Source: Pannonibacter anstelovis
GTDB taxonomy: Bacteria > Pseudomonadota > Alphaproteobacteria > Rhizobiales > Stappiaceae
NCBI RefSeq assembly: GCF_036881715.1
Contig: NZ_JBAKBF010000004.1
Span: 248,001 to 312,000, forward strand
Length of the DNA stretch: 64,000 nucleotides
Direction: 5' to 3'
Below are positions 18,072 through 26,540 of the stretch, in pieces. The notes under the pieces are model-generated. The model ran no database searches, was not told where the DNA came from, and was given only the letters and a program-made list of their open reading frames with translations. Every line of letters begins with the position of its first letter. Positions within the stretch are counted from its first letter, which is position 1. A program made the position numbers and the translations under genes.

Positions 18072-19586
18072 ATGGCATTGGCTGGCAAAGAGGCGGTGGC
18101 AGCCGGGAGCGGCTGGACGAAGCCGAAACGATTCGACCGCAATCTGATCGTGATTGGCGCAGGGGCTGCCGGGCTGGTGTCTTCCTATATTGCGGCAGCG
18201 GCAAAGGCGAAGGTTACGCTTGTCGAGGCACACAAGATGGGGGGCGATTGCCTCAACTTCGGCTGCGTCCCCTCGAAGGCACTGATCCGGAGCGCAAAGG
18301 CCGCCCATCAGATGCGCCACGCAGACCGCTACGGCCTTGAGGCAGTTGAGCCCAAGGTGCCCTTTGCCCGCGTGATGGAACGCGTGCACCAGGTGATCGC
18401 CGCAATCGAACCCCATGACAGCATCGAGCGCTACACCGGCCTCGGCGTCGAGGTGCTGCAAGGCTATGCAAGGCTTGTCGATCCGTGGACGGTCGAGATC
18501 GCCCTGAACGGCGGCGGAACACAGCGGCTGACCACGCGCGCCATCATCCTTGCCACCGGCGCGCAGCCCTTCGTGCCGCCCATCCCCGGCCTCGACAAAA
18601 CCGGCTATCTCACGTCCGATACCTTGTGGGAGAAGCTGCGCGGCAGGGAGGAAGCGCCCAAGCGCCTGGCCGTGCTTGGCGGCGGACCGATCGGCTGCGA
18701 GCTGGCACAAAGCTTCGCCCGGCTTGGCTCCATCGTGACTCAGATCGAAATGGCGCCCCGCCTGATGATGCGCGAGGACGAGGATGCAAGCGCACTGGTC
18801 ACGGCCTCGCTGCAAGCCGATGGCGTTACGGTTCTGACCGGCCACAAGGCAGCGGCCTGCGGCGTGGAGGACACCGGGGAGAAGTGGATCGAGGTGGAGC
18901 ATGCAGGCGGCAAAAAGCGCGTCATCTTTGACGACTTGATCGTCGCCGTGGGCCGCGCACCGCGCCTCAAGGGCTTCGGGCTGGAAGAGCTCGGCATCAG
19001 GGCGGAAAGGGTTGTGGAGACCAATGAATACCTCCAGACGCTCCACCCAAACATTCTGGCGGCAGGTGACGTAGCGGGCCCTTATCAGTTCACCCATGTG
19101 GCGGGGCATCAGGCCTGGTTTGCGGCCATCAATGCCCTGTTTGGGGATTTCAAGCGCCTCAAGGCCGATTACAGCATCATTCCCTGGGCGACATTCACCG
19201 ACCCGGAAGTCGCCCGGGTGGGGCTATCCGAAGCCGAGGCGAAGGCGCAGAACATCCCCTATGAAGTAACGCGTTACGGGCTGGATGATCTCGACCGGGC
19301 GATTGCCGACGGCTCAGCCCATGGTTTCGTCAAGGTGCTGACGGTGCCTGGCAAGGACAGAATCCTTGGCGTCACCATTGCCGGGGAGCATGCCGGTGAC
19401 CTCTTGGCGGAATTCGTCTTTGCCATGAAACATGGGCATGGGCTCGGCAAGATTCTCGGCACGATTCATATCTACCCGACACTGGCGGAGGCCGGAAAGA
19501 TGACGGCGGGCCAATGGCGGCGCAACCATGTCAACGGCTTCCTGCTGTCTCTTCTGGAGCGCTTCCACACCTGGAGGCGCGGATGA
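18072..19586 (+). CDS. MerA/dihydrolipoamide-dehydrogenase-like flavoprotein disulfide reductase
   Basis: The 504-residue protein has an FAD motif (IVIGAGAAGLVSSYIAAA), the redox-active disulfide GGDCLNFGCVPSKAL, an NAD(P)H motif (LAVLGGGPIGCELAQSFA) and the C-terminal dimer interface. It lacks both an N-terminal heavy-metal-binding domain and the C-terminal vicinal cysteines of mercuric reductase, so mercury reduction is unlikely. The E. coli ydj/ynj region has the same associated gene types (TVP38, YnjBCD, CDP-alcohol transferase). It probably reduces a small thiol, sulfur or selenium compound, but this is inference. The next gene overlaps its stop codon by four bases. Confidence 0.82.
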   Translation: MALAGKEAVAAGSGWTKPKRFDRNLIVIGAGAAGLVSSYIAAAAKAKVTLVEAHKMGGDCLNFGCVPSKALIRSAKAAHQMRHADRYGLEAVEPKVPFARVMERVHQVIAAIEPHDSIERYTGLGVEVLQGYARLVDPWTVEIALNGGGTQRLTTRAIILATGAQPFVPPIPGLDKTGYLTSDTLWEKLRGREEAPKRLAVLGGGPIGCELAQSFARLGSIVTQIEMAPRLMMREDEDASALVTASLQADGVTVLTGHKAAACGVEDTGEKWIEVEHAGGKKRVIFDDLIVAVGRAPRLKGFGLEELGIRAERVVETNEYLQTLHPNILAAGDVAGPYQFTHVAGHQAWFAAINALFGDFKRLKADYSIIPWATFTDPEVARVGLSEAEAKAQNIPYEVTRYGLDDLDRAIADGSAHGFVKVLTVPGKDRILGVTIAGEHAGDLLAEFVFAMKHGHGLGKILGTIHIYPTLAEAGKMTAGQWRRNHVNGFLLSLLERFHTWRRG

Positions 19587-20200
19587 TCGACGCCCGCCTC
19601 TTGCCTCTGCAGCGCGCCGCCCTGCAGCCTCTGGCCGGTTTTCTCGCCCGCCGTGGCATCAGCGCAGACAAGCTCAGCATCACCGGCTTCGTAGCTGGGG
19701 TGTGTGCCTTTGGCGCGCTCTGCTTTGGCCAATGGCTGCCGGCGCTGCTGCTCATCCTGCTGAACCGCCTGCTCGACGGGCTGGACGGGGCCGTAGCCCG
19801 CATTCACGGCCCCACGGACCGGGGCGCCTATCTCGATATCGCGCTGGATATGGTATTCTATGCGCTTATCCCGCTCGGCTTTGCCATTCAGGCACCGCAG
19901 GACCATGCCCTGCCCGCTGCCGTGCTGATTGTGTCCTTCGTTGGCACCGGCTCGTCTTTTCTGGCCTTCTCGGCCGTTGCGGCAAAGCTCGGACGCAAGG
20001 CGCCGGAGTTTCCCACCAAAGGCATCTACTATGCCGGGGGGCTTGCCGAGGGCTTCGAGACAATCGCTGTCTTTACCGCCATGTGCCTGTTTCCCGGTCA
20101 TTTTGCCGTGATCGCCTATGGTTTTGCCGCTCTCTGCGGCCTGACCACCCTCATCCGCTGGCGGCAGGGCTGGGTTGCCTTTTCTCAAGATGGGCCATGA
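19583..20200 (+). CDS. CDP-alcohol phosphatidyltransferase family membrane protein (YnjF-like)
   Basis: The 205-residue membrane protein carries the CDP-alcohol phosphotransferase active-site pattern: DGAVAR, then GAYLDIALD with its paired aspartates (about residues 68-90). It has about six hydrophobic segments. The family transfers a phospho-alcohol from a CDP-linked donor such as CDP-diacylglycerol. I chose the ATG at 19583, which overlaps the flavoprotein stop codon. The alcohol acceptor is unknown. YnjF, a family member, sits in the corresponding E. coli region. Confidence 0.8.
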   Translation: MIDARLLPLQRAALQPLAGFLARRGISADKLSITGFVAGVCAFGALCFGQWLPALLLILLNRLLDGLDGAVARIHGPTDRGAYLDIALDMVFYALIPLGFAIQAPQDHALPAAVLIVSFVGTGSSFLAFSAVAAKLGRKAPEFPTKGIYYAGGLAEGFETIAVFTAMCLFPGHFAVIAYGFAALCGLTTLIRWRQGWVAFSQDGP

Positions 20201-20314
20201 TGCGGCCTGCGTCCGTCTGAGGCTGCAGCTGGAGCTGATCAAGCCATAGTGACCACACGGACGAACAGCTTTGCGCAATATGGCAGGCATCAGATGCTTG
20301 CGCAGACAGGAATC

Positions 20315-21073
20315 ATGAGCGAACCCCGCACAGACACACAGAAGCTGCCTGTAGAGCGCAACCCGTGGCGCTTCGCACCTGCCGTGCTTGTCGTTGCCGG
20401 CCTCGTGACCGGCTATATGCTCGGTCTGCAAGACTATCTGAGCCTCGACTACCTTGCCGGGCAGCGGACATCGCTCAGGGCCTATGTGGAGGCCCATATG
20501 CTGTGGTCCGCCACCCTGTTCCTCGTGATCTATATTCTAGCGGTCGCCTTTTCCTTTCCCGCTGCATCCATCCTGACCCTGTTCGGCGGTTTCCTTTTTG
20601 GCTGGCTCGCTGGCGGCGCGCTGGTTGCTGCCGGCGCAACAGTCGGCGCTTCGCTCGTTTTCCTCGCTGCGCGCTCAGCCTTCGGCGGCTTCCTGCGCCA
20701 CAGGGTCAAGGGCTTCATGAAGACGCTGGCAGACGGTTTCCGGGAGAATGCCTTCGGCTATCTTTTTGCCATCCGCCTGGCGCCCGTGTTCCCGTTTTTC
20801 GTGGTCAACATAGCCGCCGCCCTTTTCGACATCAGCCTTGGCCGGTTCGTGGCGGCGACGTTTTTCGGGATCCTGCCCGGAACCTTTGCTTATGCCTATC
20901 TCGGCCAAGGCGTGGACAGCGTGCTTTTGGCTGCAAAGGCATCGGGCCGTGAGGTACAACTCTCGGATCTGGTGACGCGCGACATTACCCTCGCCTTTTT
21001 CGTGCTGGCCGCATTTGCGCTCCTTCCCACACTGGTGAAGCTGATCCGCAGGCACAGGGCTGGCCCGGGCTGA
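20315..21073 (+). CDS. TVP38/TMEM64 family (DedA-like, VTT domain) membrane protein
   Basis: The 252-residue protein has a hydrophobic N-terminal segment and the VTT/SNARE-associated core, with FPAASILTLFGGFLFGW (about residues 90-106) and FAIRLAPVFPFFVVNIAAAL (about 152-171), both diagnostic. DedA/VTT proteins are thought to be lipid scramblases or transporters. The ATG at 20315 follows ACAGGA; in-frame alternatives are ATG 20294 and GTG 20249. YdjX and YdjZ are E. coli family members near ynjBCD, matching the order here. Confidence 0.82.
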   Translation: MSEPRTDTQKLPVERNPWRFAPAVLVVAGLVTGYMLGLQDYLSLDYLAGQRTSLRAYVEAHMLWSATLFLVIYILAVAFSFPAASILTLFGGFLFGWLAGGALVAAGATVGASLVFLAARSAFGGFLRHRVKGFMKTLADGFRENAFGYLFAIRLAPVFPFFVVNIAAALFDISLGRFVAATFFGILPGTFAYAYLGQGVDSVLLAAKASGREVQLSDLVTRDITLAFFVLAAFALLPTLVKLIRRHRAGPG

Positions 21074-21165
21074 GCCGCAACAGATTGGCCTGACCGCCCG
21101 GGCCATGCTTTGATACAAAGGCCCGCCGGGGGTTTTTCCGGGCCGCGAACGGAGTTTGACGGAAC

Positions 21166-22395
21166 ATGCGCTTGCGCAACGGCCTTCTGGCAGCAGGTCT
21201 GGCTGCCACCATAAGCTCTCTGCCCGCAGCCGCGGCTGCTCCAGATGTCACCAGCTGGGCCGAAGTCGAAAAGGCCGCATCCGGTCAGACGGTCTATCTC
21301 AACGCCTGGGGCGGCTCTGAAAACATCAACGCCTATCTGGAATGGGTGGGCGCCGAAATGCTCAAGCGCCATGGCGTGACCCTGGTGCATGTGAAGCTGG
21401 ACGATACGGCCAATGCCGTCGCCAAGGTGGTCGCTGAAAAAACGGCCGGCAAGGACACTGGCGGCTCGGTTGATCTCATCTGGATCAATGGCGAGAACTT
21501 CGTGTCCATGAAAAAGCAGGGCCTGCTGCTCTCGCCCGGCTGGGCCGGCTCCCTGCCCAACTGGCGCTATGCAGATACCGAAAACCAGCCGACCATTCTC
21601 ACGGATTTCACCGAGCCGGTGGAAGGGCTGGAGAGCCCTTGGGGCGGCGCCAAGATGGTATTTTTCTACGACAGCGCCCGGACGGACGCGCAGACCCTGC
21701 CAGACAGCGCCGGAGAGCTGCTGGCGTGGGCGAAGAAAAATCCCGGCCGTTTTTCCTATCCTGCACCGCCGGATTTCATTGGCTCCTCATTCCTGAAGCA
21801 GGTCTTGAGCGAAGTGATCGCAGATCCGGAAAAGCTGGCACAGCCGGTGAATGAAGCCAGTTTCGAGCGTGATACAGAGCCGCTTTTTGCCTTTCTCGAT
21901 GAGTTGCATCCGGTTGCCTGGCGGTCCGGAAAGGCCTTTGTGCAGAACTATCCGGACATGAAACAAAAGCTGGCCGATGGCGAGCTGGATATCGTCTTTG
22001 CCTTCAATCCGGCAGAGGCTTCGGCCGGCATCAGGGCAGGCGAGCTGCCGGATACGGTTCGCTCCTTCACTTTCTCCGGCGGCACGCTCGGCAACACGCA
22101 TTTTGTCGCCATTCCCTACAATGCCAATGCCCGCGAAGGAGCATTGCTGACAGCCAACTTCCTGCTGTCGCCGGAGGCGCAGCTGCGCAAACAGGATCCT
22201 GCCTACTGGGGAGACCCGACCGTACTGTCCATGGACAAGCTCGGCGAGGCGGACCGCAAGGCATTCCGGTCTCTTGATCTGGGGATTGCCACTCTTGCGC
22301 CGGATGAGCTGGGGCCAGTGATCGCAGAGCCGCACGCCAGCTGGATGGAACGCATCGAGACGGAATGGCGCCGCCGCTACGCCAGCGGCAACTGA
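21166..22395 (+). CDS. ynjB: YnjB-like ABC transporter substrate-binding protein
   Basis: The 409-residue protein has a signal peptide (about 23 residues, SLPAAAAA) and a type-2 periplasmic binding fold. Segments such as VYLNAWGGSENINAYLEW and VDLIWINGENFVSMKKQ are those of the YnjB family. The binding-protein, double-length permease and ATPase genes follow in order, as in ynjBCD. The ligand is not established. Thiamine-type and sulfur compounds have been proposed for relatives, but I see no riboswitch to support thiamine here. Confidence 0.85.
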   Translation: MRLRNGLLAAGLAATISSLPAAAAAPDVTSWAEVEKAASGQTVYLNAWGGSENINAYLEWVGAEMLKRHGVTLVHVKLDDTANAVAKVVAEKTAGKDTGGSVDLIWINGENFVSMKKQGLLLSPGWAGSLPNWRYADTENQPTILTDFTEPVEGLESPWGGAKMVFFYDSARTDAQTLPDSAGELLAWAKKNPGRFSYPAPPDFIGSSFLKQVLSEVIADPEKLAQPVNEASFERDTEPLFAFLDELHPVAWRSGKAFVQNYPDMKQKLADGELDIVFAFNPAEASAGIRAGELPDTVRSFTFSGGTLGNTHFVAIPYNANAREGALLTANFLLSPEAQLRKQDPAYWGDPTVLSMDKLGEADRKAFRSLDLGIATLAPDELGPVIAEPHASWMERIETEWRRRYASGN

Positions 22396-22426
22396 CGCTG
22401 TGGCGGACGGGGGGCGTAAGACCGCA

Positions 22427-24124
22427 ATGAACGATCGGGCACCCGCGCTCCTTGCAAGGGGCGCGGTGCTGTTGACGCTTGCCCTGCTGCTTCTGCCCAT
22501 TGCCTTCGGCCTGCTCGGCACCCTGCTGCCCGCAGCCGGCTATCTGCCGGTTCTTGGCGGCGAGAGCTTCAGCCTGGATGCCTTCAGCAGACTTGCCGCA
22601 ACGCCGGGCATCGTGCCAGCCGCTGTTCTCAGTCTGACAGCAGGGCTGGCGGCCTCCGCGCTTTCGCTGCTGCTCACCTTGCTGTTCATAGCCGGTTTTG
22701 CCGGAACGCCGGTTCTGTCGCGGCTGCAGCATCTTCTGTCGCCGCTGCTTGCCGTTCCGCATGCAGCTGCGGCCTTCGGGCTTGCCTTTCTCATTGCCCC
22801 CTCCGGCTATCTCATCCGCCTTGCCGCGCCGCTGACGGGCATCACCCGGCCGCCGGATATCCTGATCCCGCATGATCCCTGGGGCCTGGCAATGGTGGCA
22901 GGGCTGGTGATCAAGGAAACGCCGTTTCTATTTCTCGTCACACTGGCAGCGCTGCCGCAGGTGGATCTGGCCGGAGCCAGGCGGCTGGCGGCGTCTTTCG
23001 GCTATGGCCGGGTTGCAGGCTTTGTCTATTTGCTCTGGCCTGCGCTGTACCGGCAGATCCGCTTTGCGGTCTATGCCGTCATCGCCTATTCCACCTCGGT
23101 TGTGGATGTGGCGCTGATCCTTGGGCCGAACCTGCCCGGCACGCTTGCTGCCCGGCTGGTGGACTGGATGAATGACCCTGACCTCTCCGTCCGCTTTCTT
23201 GCCTCTGCCGGGGCCCTGGCTCAGCTGGCGGTAACGCTCGCGGCTCTTCTCCTCTGGCTCGGTCTGGAGCGGCTGTGCGGAACGGTCACCTGTCACTTGC
23301 GGGATCGGGGCGTGCGGTTCAGGCGCGATGCCCTGTTACGCCGCCTTGCCGCGTTCACCCTTGCCCTCACCGGCTGTGCCGTCTTTGCGGGCCTTGCCGT
23401 TCTGGCGCTCTGGTCTGTTGCAGGCTTGTGGCAGTTTCCCGCCCTCCTGCCTCAGAATTTCACATTGCGCAGCTGGACCGGAGCCTTGCCACAGATATCC
23501 GGACCACTTCTGACCACCCTCACCATCGGCATTTCCTCAACGCTGATCGCGCTGATCCTTGCCTCTGGCTGTCTGGAGCGCGAGATCCAGACAGGGAAAG
23601 GTGCCGGAGAACGCGGGCTGCTGATCCTCTATCTGCCGCTGATCGTGCCGCAGGTCACATTTGTGTTCGGCCTGCAGCTGCTGTTCATCGGCAGCGGCAG
23701 CCAGAACCGGATGGCGGCGCTCATCCTCGTGCATCTGGTTTTCGTTCTGCCCTATGTCTACCTGTCTCTCGCCGGTCCCTGGCGGGCGCTTGACCGGCGA
23801 TACGAGATCATTGCAGCAGCGCTCGGCAAACCGCGCCTGACGGTGCTCTTCACCATCCGCTTGCCCATGCTGCTGCGTCCGCTGCTTACAGCGGCAGCTG
23901 TCGGCTTTGCCGTTTCGGCAGGGCAATACCTGCCAACCCTGCTGATCGGTGAAGGACGCCTTGTGACCGTCACCACCGAAGCCGTCGTCCTTGCGTCCGG
24001 CAGCAACAGGCGGGTGATCGGCGTTTATGCGCTGCTGCAGGCCATCCTGCCGTTCCTCGCCTTTGCGCTGGCCGTGCTGGTGCCGGCGTTTATTCACCGC
24101 AACCGCCGCGCCATGAGGATTTGA
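22427..24124 (+). CDS. ynjC: YnjC-like double-domain ABC transporter permease
   Basis: The 565-residue protein has about twelve hydrophobic segments in two permease halves, each ending in an EAA-type loop (for example LAGARRLAASFGYGR in the first and EIIAAALGKPRL in the second). It therefore supplies both membrane domains of the importer. I took the ATG at 22427 because GGGGGGCG lies upstream; a GTG at 22400 is possible. It lies between the YnjB binding protein and the YnjD ATPase. Confidence 0.85.
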   Translation: MNDRAPALLARGAVLLTLALLLLPIAFGLLGTLLPAAGYLPVLGGESFSLDAFSRLAATPGIVPAAVLSLTAGLAASALSLLLTLLFIAGFAGTPVLSRLQHLLSPLLAVPHAAAAFGLAFLIAPSGYLIRLAAPLTGITRPPDILIPHDPWGLAMVAGLVIKETPFLFLVTLAALPQVDLAGARRLAASFGYGRVAGFVYLLWPALYRQIRFAVYAVIAYSTSVVDVALILGPNLPGTLAARLVDWMNDPDLSVRFLASAGALAQLAVTLAALLLWLGLERLCGTVTCHLRDRGVRFRRDALLRRLAAFTLALTGCAVFAGLAVLALWSVAGLWQFPALLPQNFTLRSWTGALPQISGPLLTTLTIGISSTLIALILASGCLEREIQTGKGAGERGLLILYLPLIVPQVTFVFGLQLLFIGSGSQNRMAALILVHLVFVLPYVYLSLAGPWRALDRRYEIIAAALGKPRLTVLFTIRLPMLLRPLLTAAAVGFAVSAGQYLPTLLIGEGRLVTVTTEAVVLASGSNRRVIGVYALLQAILPFLAFALAVLVPAFIHRNRRAMRI

Positions 24125-24126
24125 CC

Positions 24127-24798
24127 ATGCCCGACCGCGAAGGCGCATCCGGACTCAGACTCAGCCACGTGGCCATCCGTCATGAAGACAGGGTGCTGAT
24201 TGACCTTTCGGCGCATGTAGCACCGGGCCATGTCCTGACGGTCATGGGGCCGTCAGGATCAGGAAAATCAACGCTTCTGGCCTATATCGGCGGCTTCCTC
24301 GACCCCGCATTCCATGCCAGCGGAGATGTTCTGGCAGATGGCATCAGCCTCTCCGGCCTGCCGCCGGAGCAGCGCCGCGCAGGCATCCTGTTTCAGGATC
24401 CCCTGCTCTTCCCGCATATGAGCGTGGGGGAAAACGTCGCCTTTGCCATTCCCGCCGAGGTACGCCTCAGTGCGGAACGGCAGAAGATCGCGGCTGCAAT
24501 CCTCTCGGAAATTGAACTTGACGGCTTTGCCGGGCGCGACCCGGCCACCCTGTCCGGCGGGCAGAAGGCACGGGTCGCGCTTGCCAGGGTGCTCGTGTCG
24601 CGGCCACGGCTGCTATTGCTGGATGAGCCCTTCTCCAAGCTTGATGCGGACTTGCGGGCGCAGATGCGCAGTCTGGTGTTCGTAAGAGCGCGCAGTGCGG
24701 GCCTGCCCGTGCTGCTGGTCACCCATGACGCTGCCGATGCCGAGGCTGCGGGCGGCGCGGTGCACCGCCTCGGCCAGAGAGGAGACGCAGATGCCTGA
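24127..24798 (+). CDS. ynjD: YnjD-like ABC transporter ATP-binding protein
   Basis: The 223-residue cytoplasmic ATPase has a Walker A motif GPSGSGKST (about residues 42-50), a Q-loop in GILFQDPLLFPH, the signature LSGGQKARVALARVL and Walker B LLLLDEPFSKLD. The ATG at 24127 follows the permease stop codon at once, and the end overlaps the next gene by eight bases. It energises the YnjBC importer. Confidence 0.87.
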   Translation: MPDREGASGLRLSHVAIRHEDRVLIDLSAHVAPGHVLTVMGPSGSGKSTLLAYIGGFLDPAFHASGDVLADGISLSGLPPEQRRAGILFQDPLLFPHMSVGENVAFAIPAEVRLSAERQKIAAAILSEIELDGFAGRDPATLSGGQKARVALARVLVSRPRLLLLDEPFSKLDADLRAQMRSLVFVRARSAGLPVLLVTHDAADAEAAGGAVHRLGQRGDADA

Positions 24799-25906
24799 TG
24801 CAGCACAAGAGCCTGCCCCGGTTGTGCTTCTTGGTGGCGGCCATGCCCATGTGGAGGTGATCCGGTATCTGGGCAGAGCTCGCTTGCCCCGTCCGGTCAC
24901 TCTCGTGTCCCCGGCCCGCCATACCCCCTATTCCGGCATGCTGCCTGGCTATGCTGCCGGAGAGTACAGCTTTGAGGATTTCCATATTGATCTGGTGAGC
25001 CTGTGCGGGCGCTGCGGCGTGACATTCCTTGAGACCGCGGCCACCGGCATCGACCCCGCAGCAAGGACGGTGACGCTTGCGGACGGAGGCACCCTTGAGT
25101 ACAGCCTTCTGTCCATCGACACAGGCTCAACGCCTCAACTGCCGAAAGGCCTGTCCGGCGGCATACCGGTGAAGCCGATTTCCACCTTCACGCAGGCGCT
25201 GGAGCAGCTGGATGCATTGGCCGCCCGCACTAAAGCGCACCTGCAGATCGCCGTGGTTGGCCAAGGGGTGGCAGGTGTTGAACTGGCCTTTGCCCTGCAG
25301 CAGCGCTTCGCCCAGCGCGGGGTGAAGATCGCACTGGCAGGACGCTCGCAGTGCCCGCTGCCGGAGCGCAGCAAACTTGCGCAGCGCATGGTGGCGAGGG
25401 AGCTCGCAAAGACCGGGATCAGTCATCATCCGGAGTTTGATGCCGTTGCCTTTTCAGATGGACGGCTGACGGCGCGCGACGGCAGGCAGCTCGCGGCCGA
25501 TGAGGTGGTCTGGGCCACCTCCAGCGGAGCACCTGGCTGGCTGCAGGACAGCGGACTTGCCCTCGATGCAACTGGTTTCATCCGTGTGGACGCCACGCTG
25601 CGGTCTGTCTCTCATCCCGATGTCTTCGCTGCCGGAGATGTGGCCTCCCTGCCCGACCCGAGGCCAAAGGCCGGAGTCTTTGCCGTGCGGCAGGGGCCAG
25701 TACTGGCCCAGAACATCCACCACAGCGTCATGGGCAGGCCGCTGACGCCCTACCGGCCCCAGCGCGCCTGGCTCACACTTATCTCCCTACCGGGCGGATG
25801 CGCGATTGCCGACAAATGGGGGCTTGCCGTATCCGGCCGCTGGGTGCGGCTCTGGAAGCATCATACCGACACGCGCTTCCTCCGGCGCTATTCAGGTGGC
25901 GGCTGA
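24791..25906 (+). CDS. FAD-dependent NADH-dehydrogenase-like protein (SelD N-domain type)
   Basis: The 371-residue protein begins with the glycine-rich PVVLLGGGHAHVEVIR. It has a second nucleotide motif (IAVVGQGVAGVELAFALQQ) and a C-terminal FAAGDVASL segment that contacts FAD. The GGGHAHVEV start and HTPYSGMLPG region match the oxidoreductase domain fused to selenide,water dikinase (SelD) in some bacteria, but no SelD domain follows here. It overlaps ynjD by eight bases, so it belongs to the ynj operon and may process the imported compound by reduction. Its end overlaps the convergent tetR gene by 15 bp. Confidence 0.75.
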   Translation: MPDAAQEPAPVVLLGGGHAHVEVIRYLGRARLPRPVTLVSPARHTPYSGMLPGYAAGEYSFEDFHIDLVSLCGRCGVTFLETAATGIDPAARTVTLADGGTLEYSLLSIDTGSTPQLPKGLSGGIPVKPISTFTQALEQLDALAARTKAHLQIAVVGQGVAGVELAFALQQRFAQRGVKIALAGRSQCPLPERSKLAQRMVARELAKTGISHHPEFDAVAFSDGRLTARDGRQLAADEVVWATSSGAPGWLQDSGLALDATGFIRVDATLRSVSHPDVFAAGDVASLPDPRPKAGVFAVRQGPVLAQNIHHSVMGRPLTPYRPQRAWLTLISLPGGCAIADKWGLAVSGRWVRLWKHHTDTRFLRRYSGGG

Positions 25907-26467
25907 ACTCTCCGCTTCCCGCCTGAATGCGCTGCGCAGGTGCTCGCATGCGCTGTCCGGATCAAGTTCGGGATCTCCGGCCAGCAACAGCCCAGCCAGA
26001 CCATCGCGGAGCGCCTCAAGCCGCAGAGCGGTGGCGCGCGGGTTGCTCAGTTTCCATGTGGCGTCCACCGAACCGCTAGACAGAATGTCTGCAAGACCCT
26101 GGCGCAAGCGCATCCGCGCGGCAGACAGCGCTTCGGCCAGCTGTGCATCTTTCACTGCAAGGCTCTCTGCCTCGATCCATAAGCGCCAGAAAGGCCGGGC
26201 TTCCGGCAAGAAACTCTCACTCATGAACCGCTCCAGAGCCTCCGCCGGGCTTTCGCCCTCGCGGCGCAAATCTGCCGCCACAACATCAAAGATCGCAGTC
26301 CAGGCCTGCGCCCTCAAATCCGGCCAGCGGAAATAGTGGTTCAGCAAGCCAGTCCCGACGCCGGCGCGCTCCGTAACCATCCGGGTCTGCACTGCCAGGA
26401 GTCCCTGCTCCATCAGCAGTTCGGCGGTAGCAGACAGAATACGGTTACGCTTGCCCAGTGCAGTCAT
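25892..26467 (-). CDS. TetR/AcrR family transcriptional regulator (BetI-like)
   Basis: The 191-residue protein has an N-terminal TetR helix-turn-helix (RILSATAELLMEQGL, then TERAGVGTGLLNHYF, residues 8-45) and a BetI-type C-terminal ligand domain. I chose the ATG at 26467, because the longer frame would read through the large palindrome at 26486-26525. It diverges from a DUF418 membrane protein, and the palindrome between them is its probable operator. Its effector is unknown. Confidence 0.88.
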   Translation of the reverse strand: MTALGKRNRILSATAELLMEQGLLAVQTRMVTERAGVGTGLLNHYFRWPDLRAQAWTAIFDVVAADLRREGESPAEALERFMSESFLPEARPFWRLWIEAESLAVKDAQLAEALSAARMRLRQGLADILSSGSVDATWKLSNPRATALRLEALRDGLAGLLLAGDPELDPDSACEHLRSAFRREAESSAAT

Positions 26468-26485
26468 CTGAAACCCTCTTGACGA

Positions 26486-26525
26486 ATTGAGCGATTGCTC
26501 AATACATATTGAGCAATCGCTCAAT
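26486..26525. promoter_or_regulatory. Large double palindrome, probable TetR operator
   Basis: Two 18-bp arms (26486-26503 and 26508-26525) are perfect inverted repeats around ACAT. Each arm also contains a near-palindrome, TTGAGCGATTGCTCAA or its complement, with half-sites TTGAGC and GCTCAA. This gives two adjacent operator-sized sites that fit two TetR dimers. It occupies the 73-bp divergent gap between the tetR and DUF418 genes. Confidence 0.8.
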
Positions 26526-26540
26526 GGAGATCATAGCCCA

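Noticed and set aside
18072..19586. Mercuric reductase merA
   Set aside because: No merR/T/P genes, no metal-binding N-domain and no C-terminal vicinal cysteines; the neighbours are the ynj-type set.
21120..21144. GGCCCG/CGGGCC repeat before ynjB as a thiamine riboswitch or terminator
   Set aside because: The conserved TPP-riboswitch core is absent and the stem is only six bases with a long loop.
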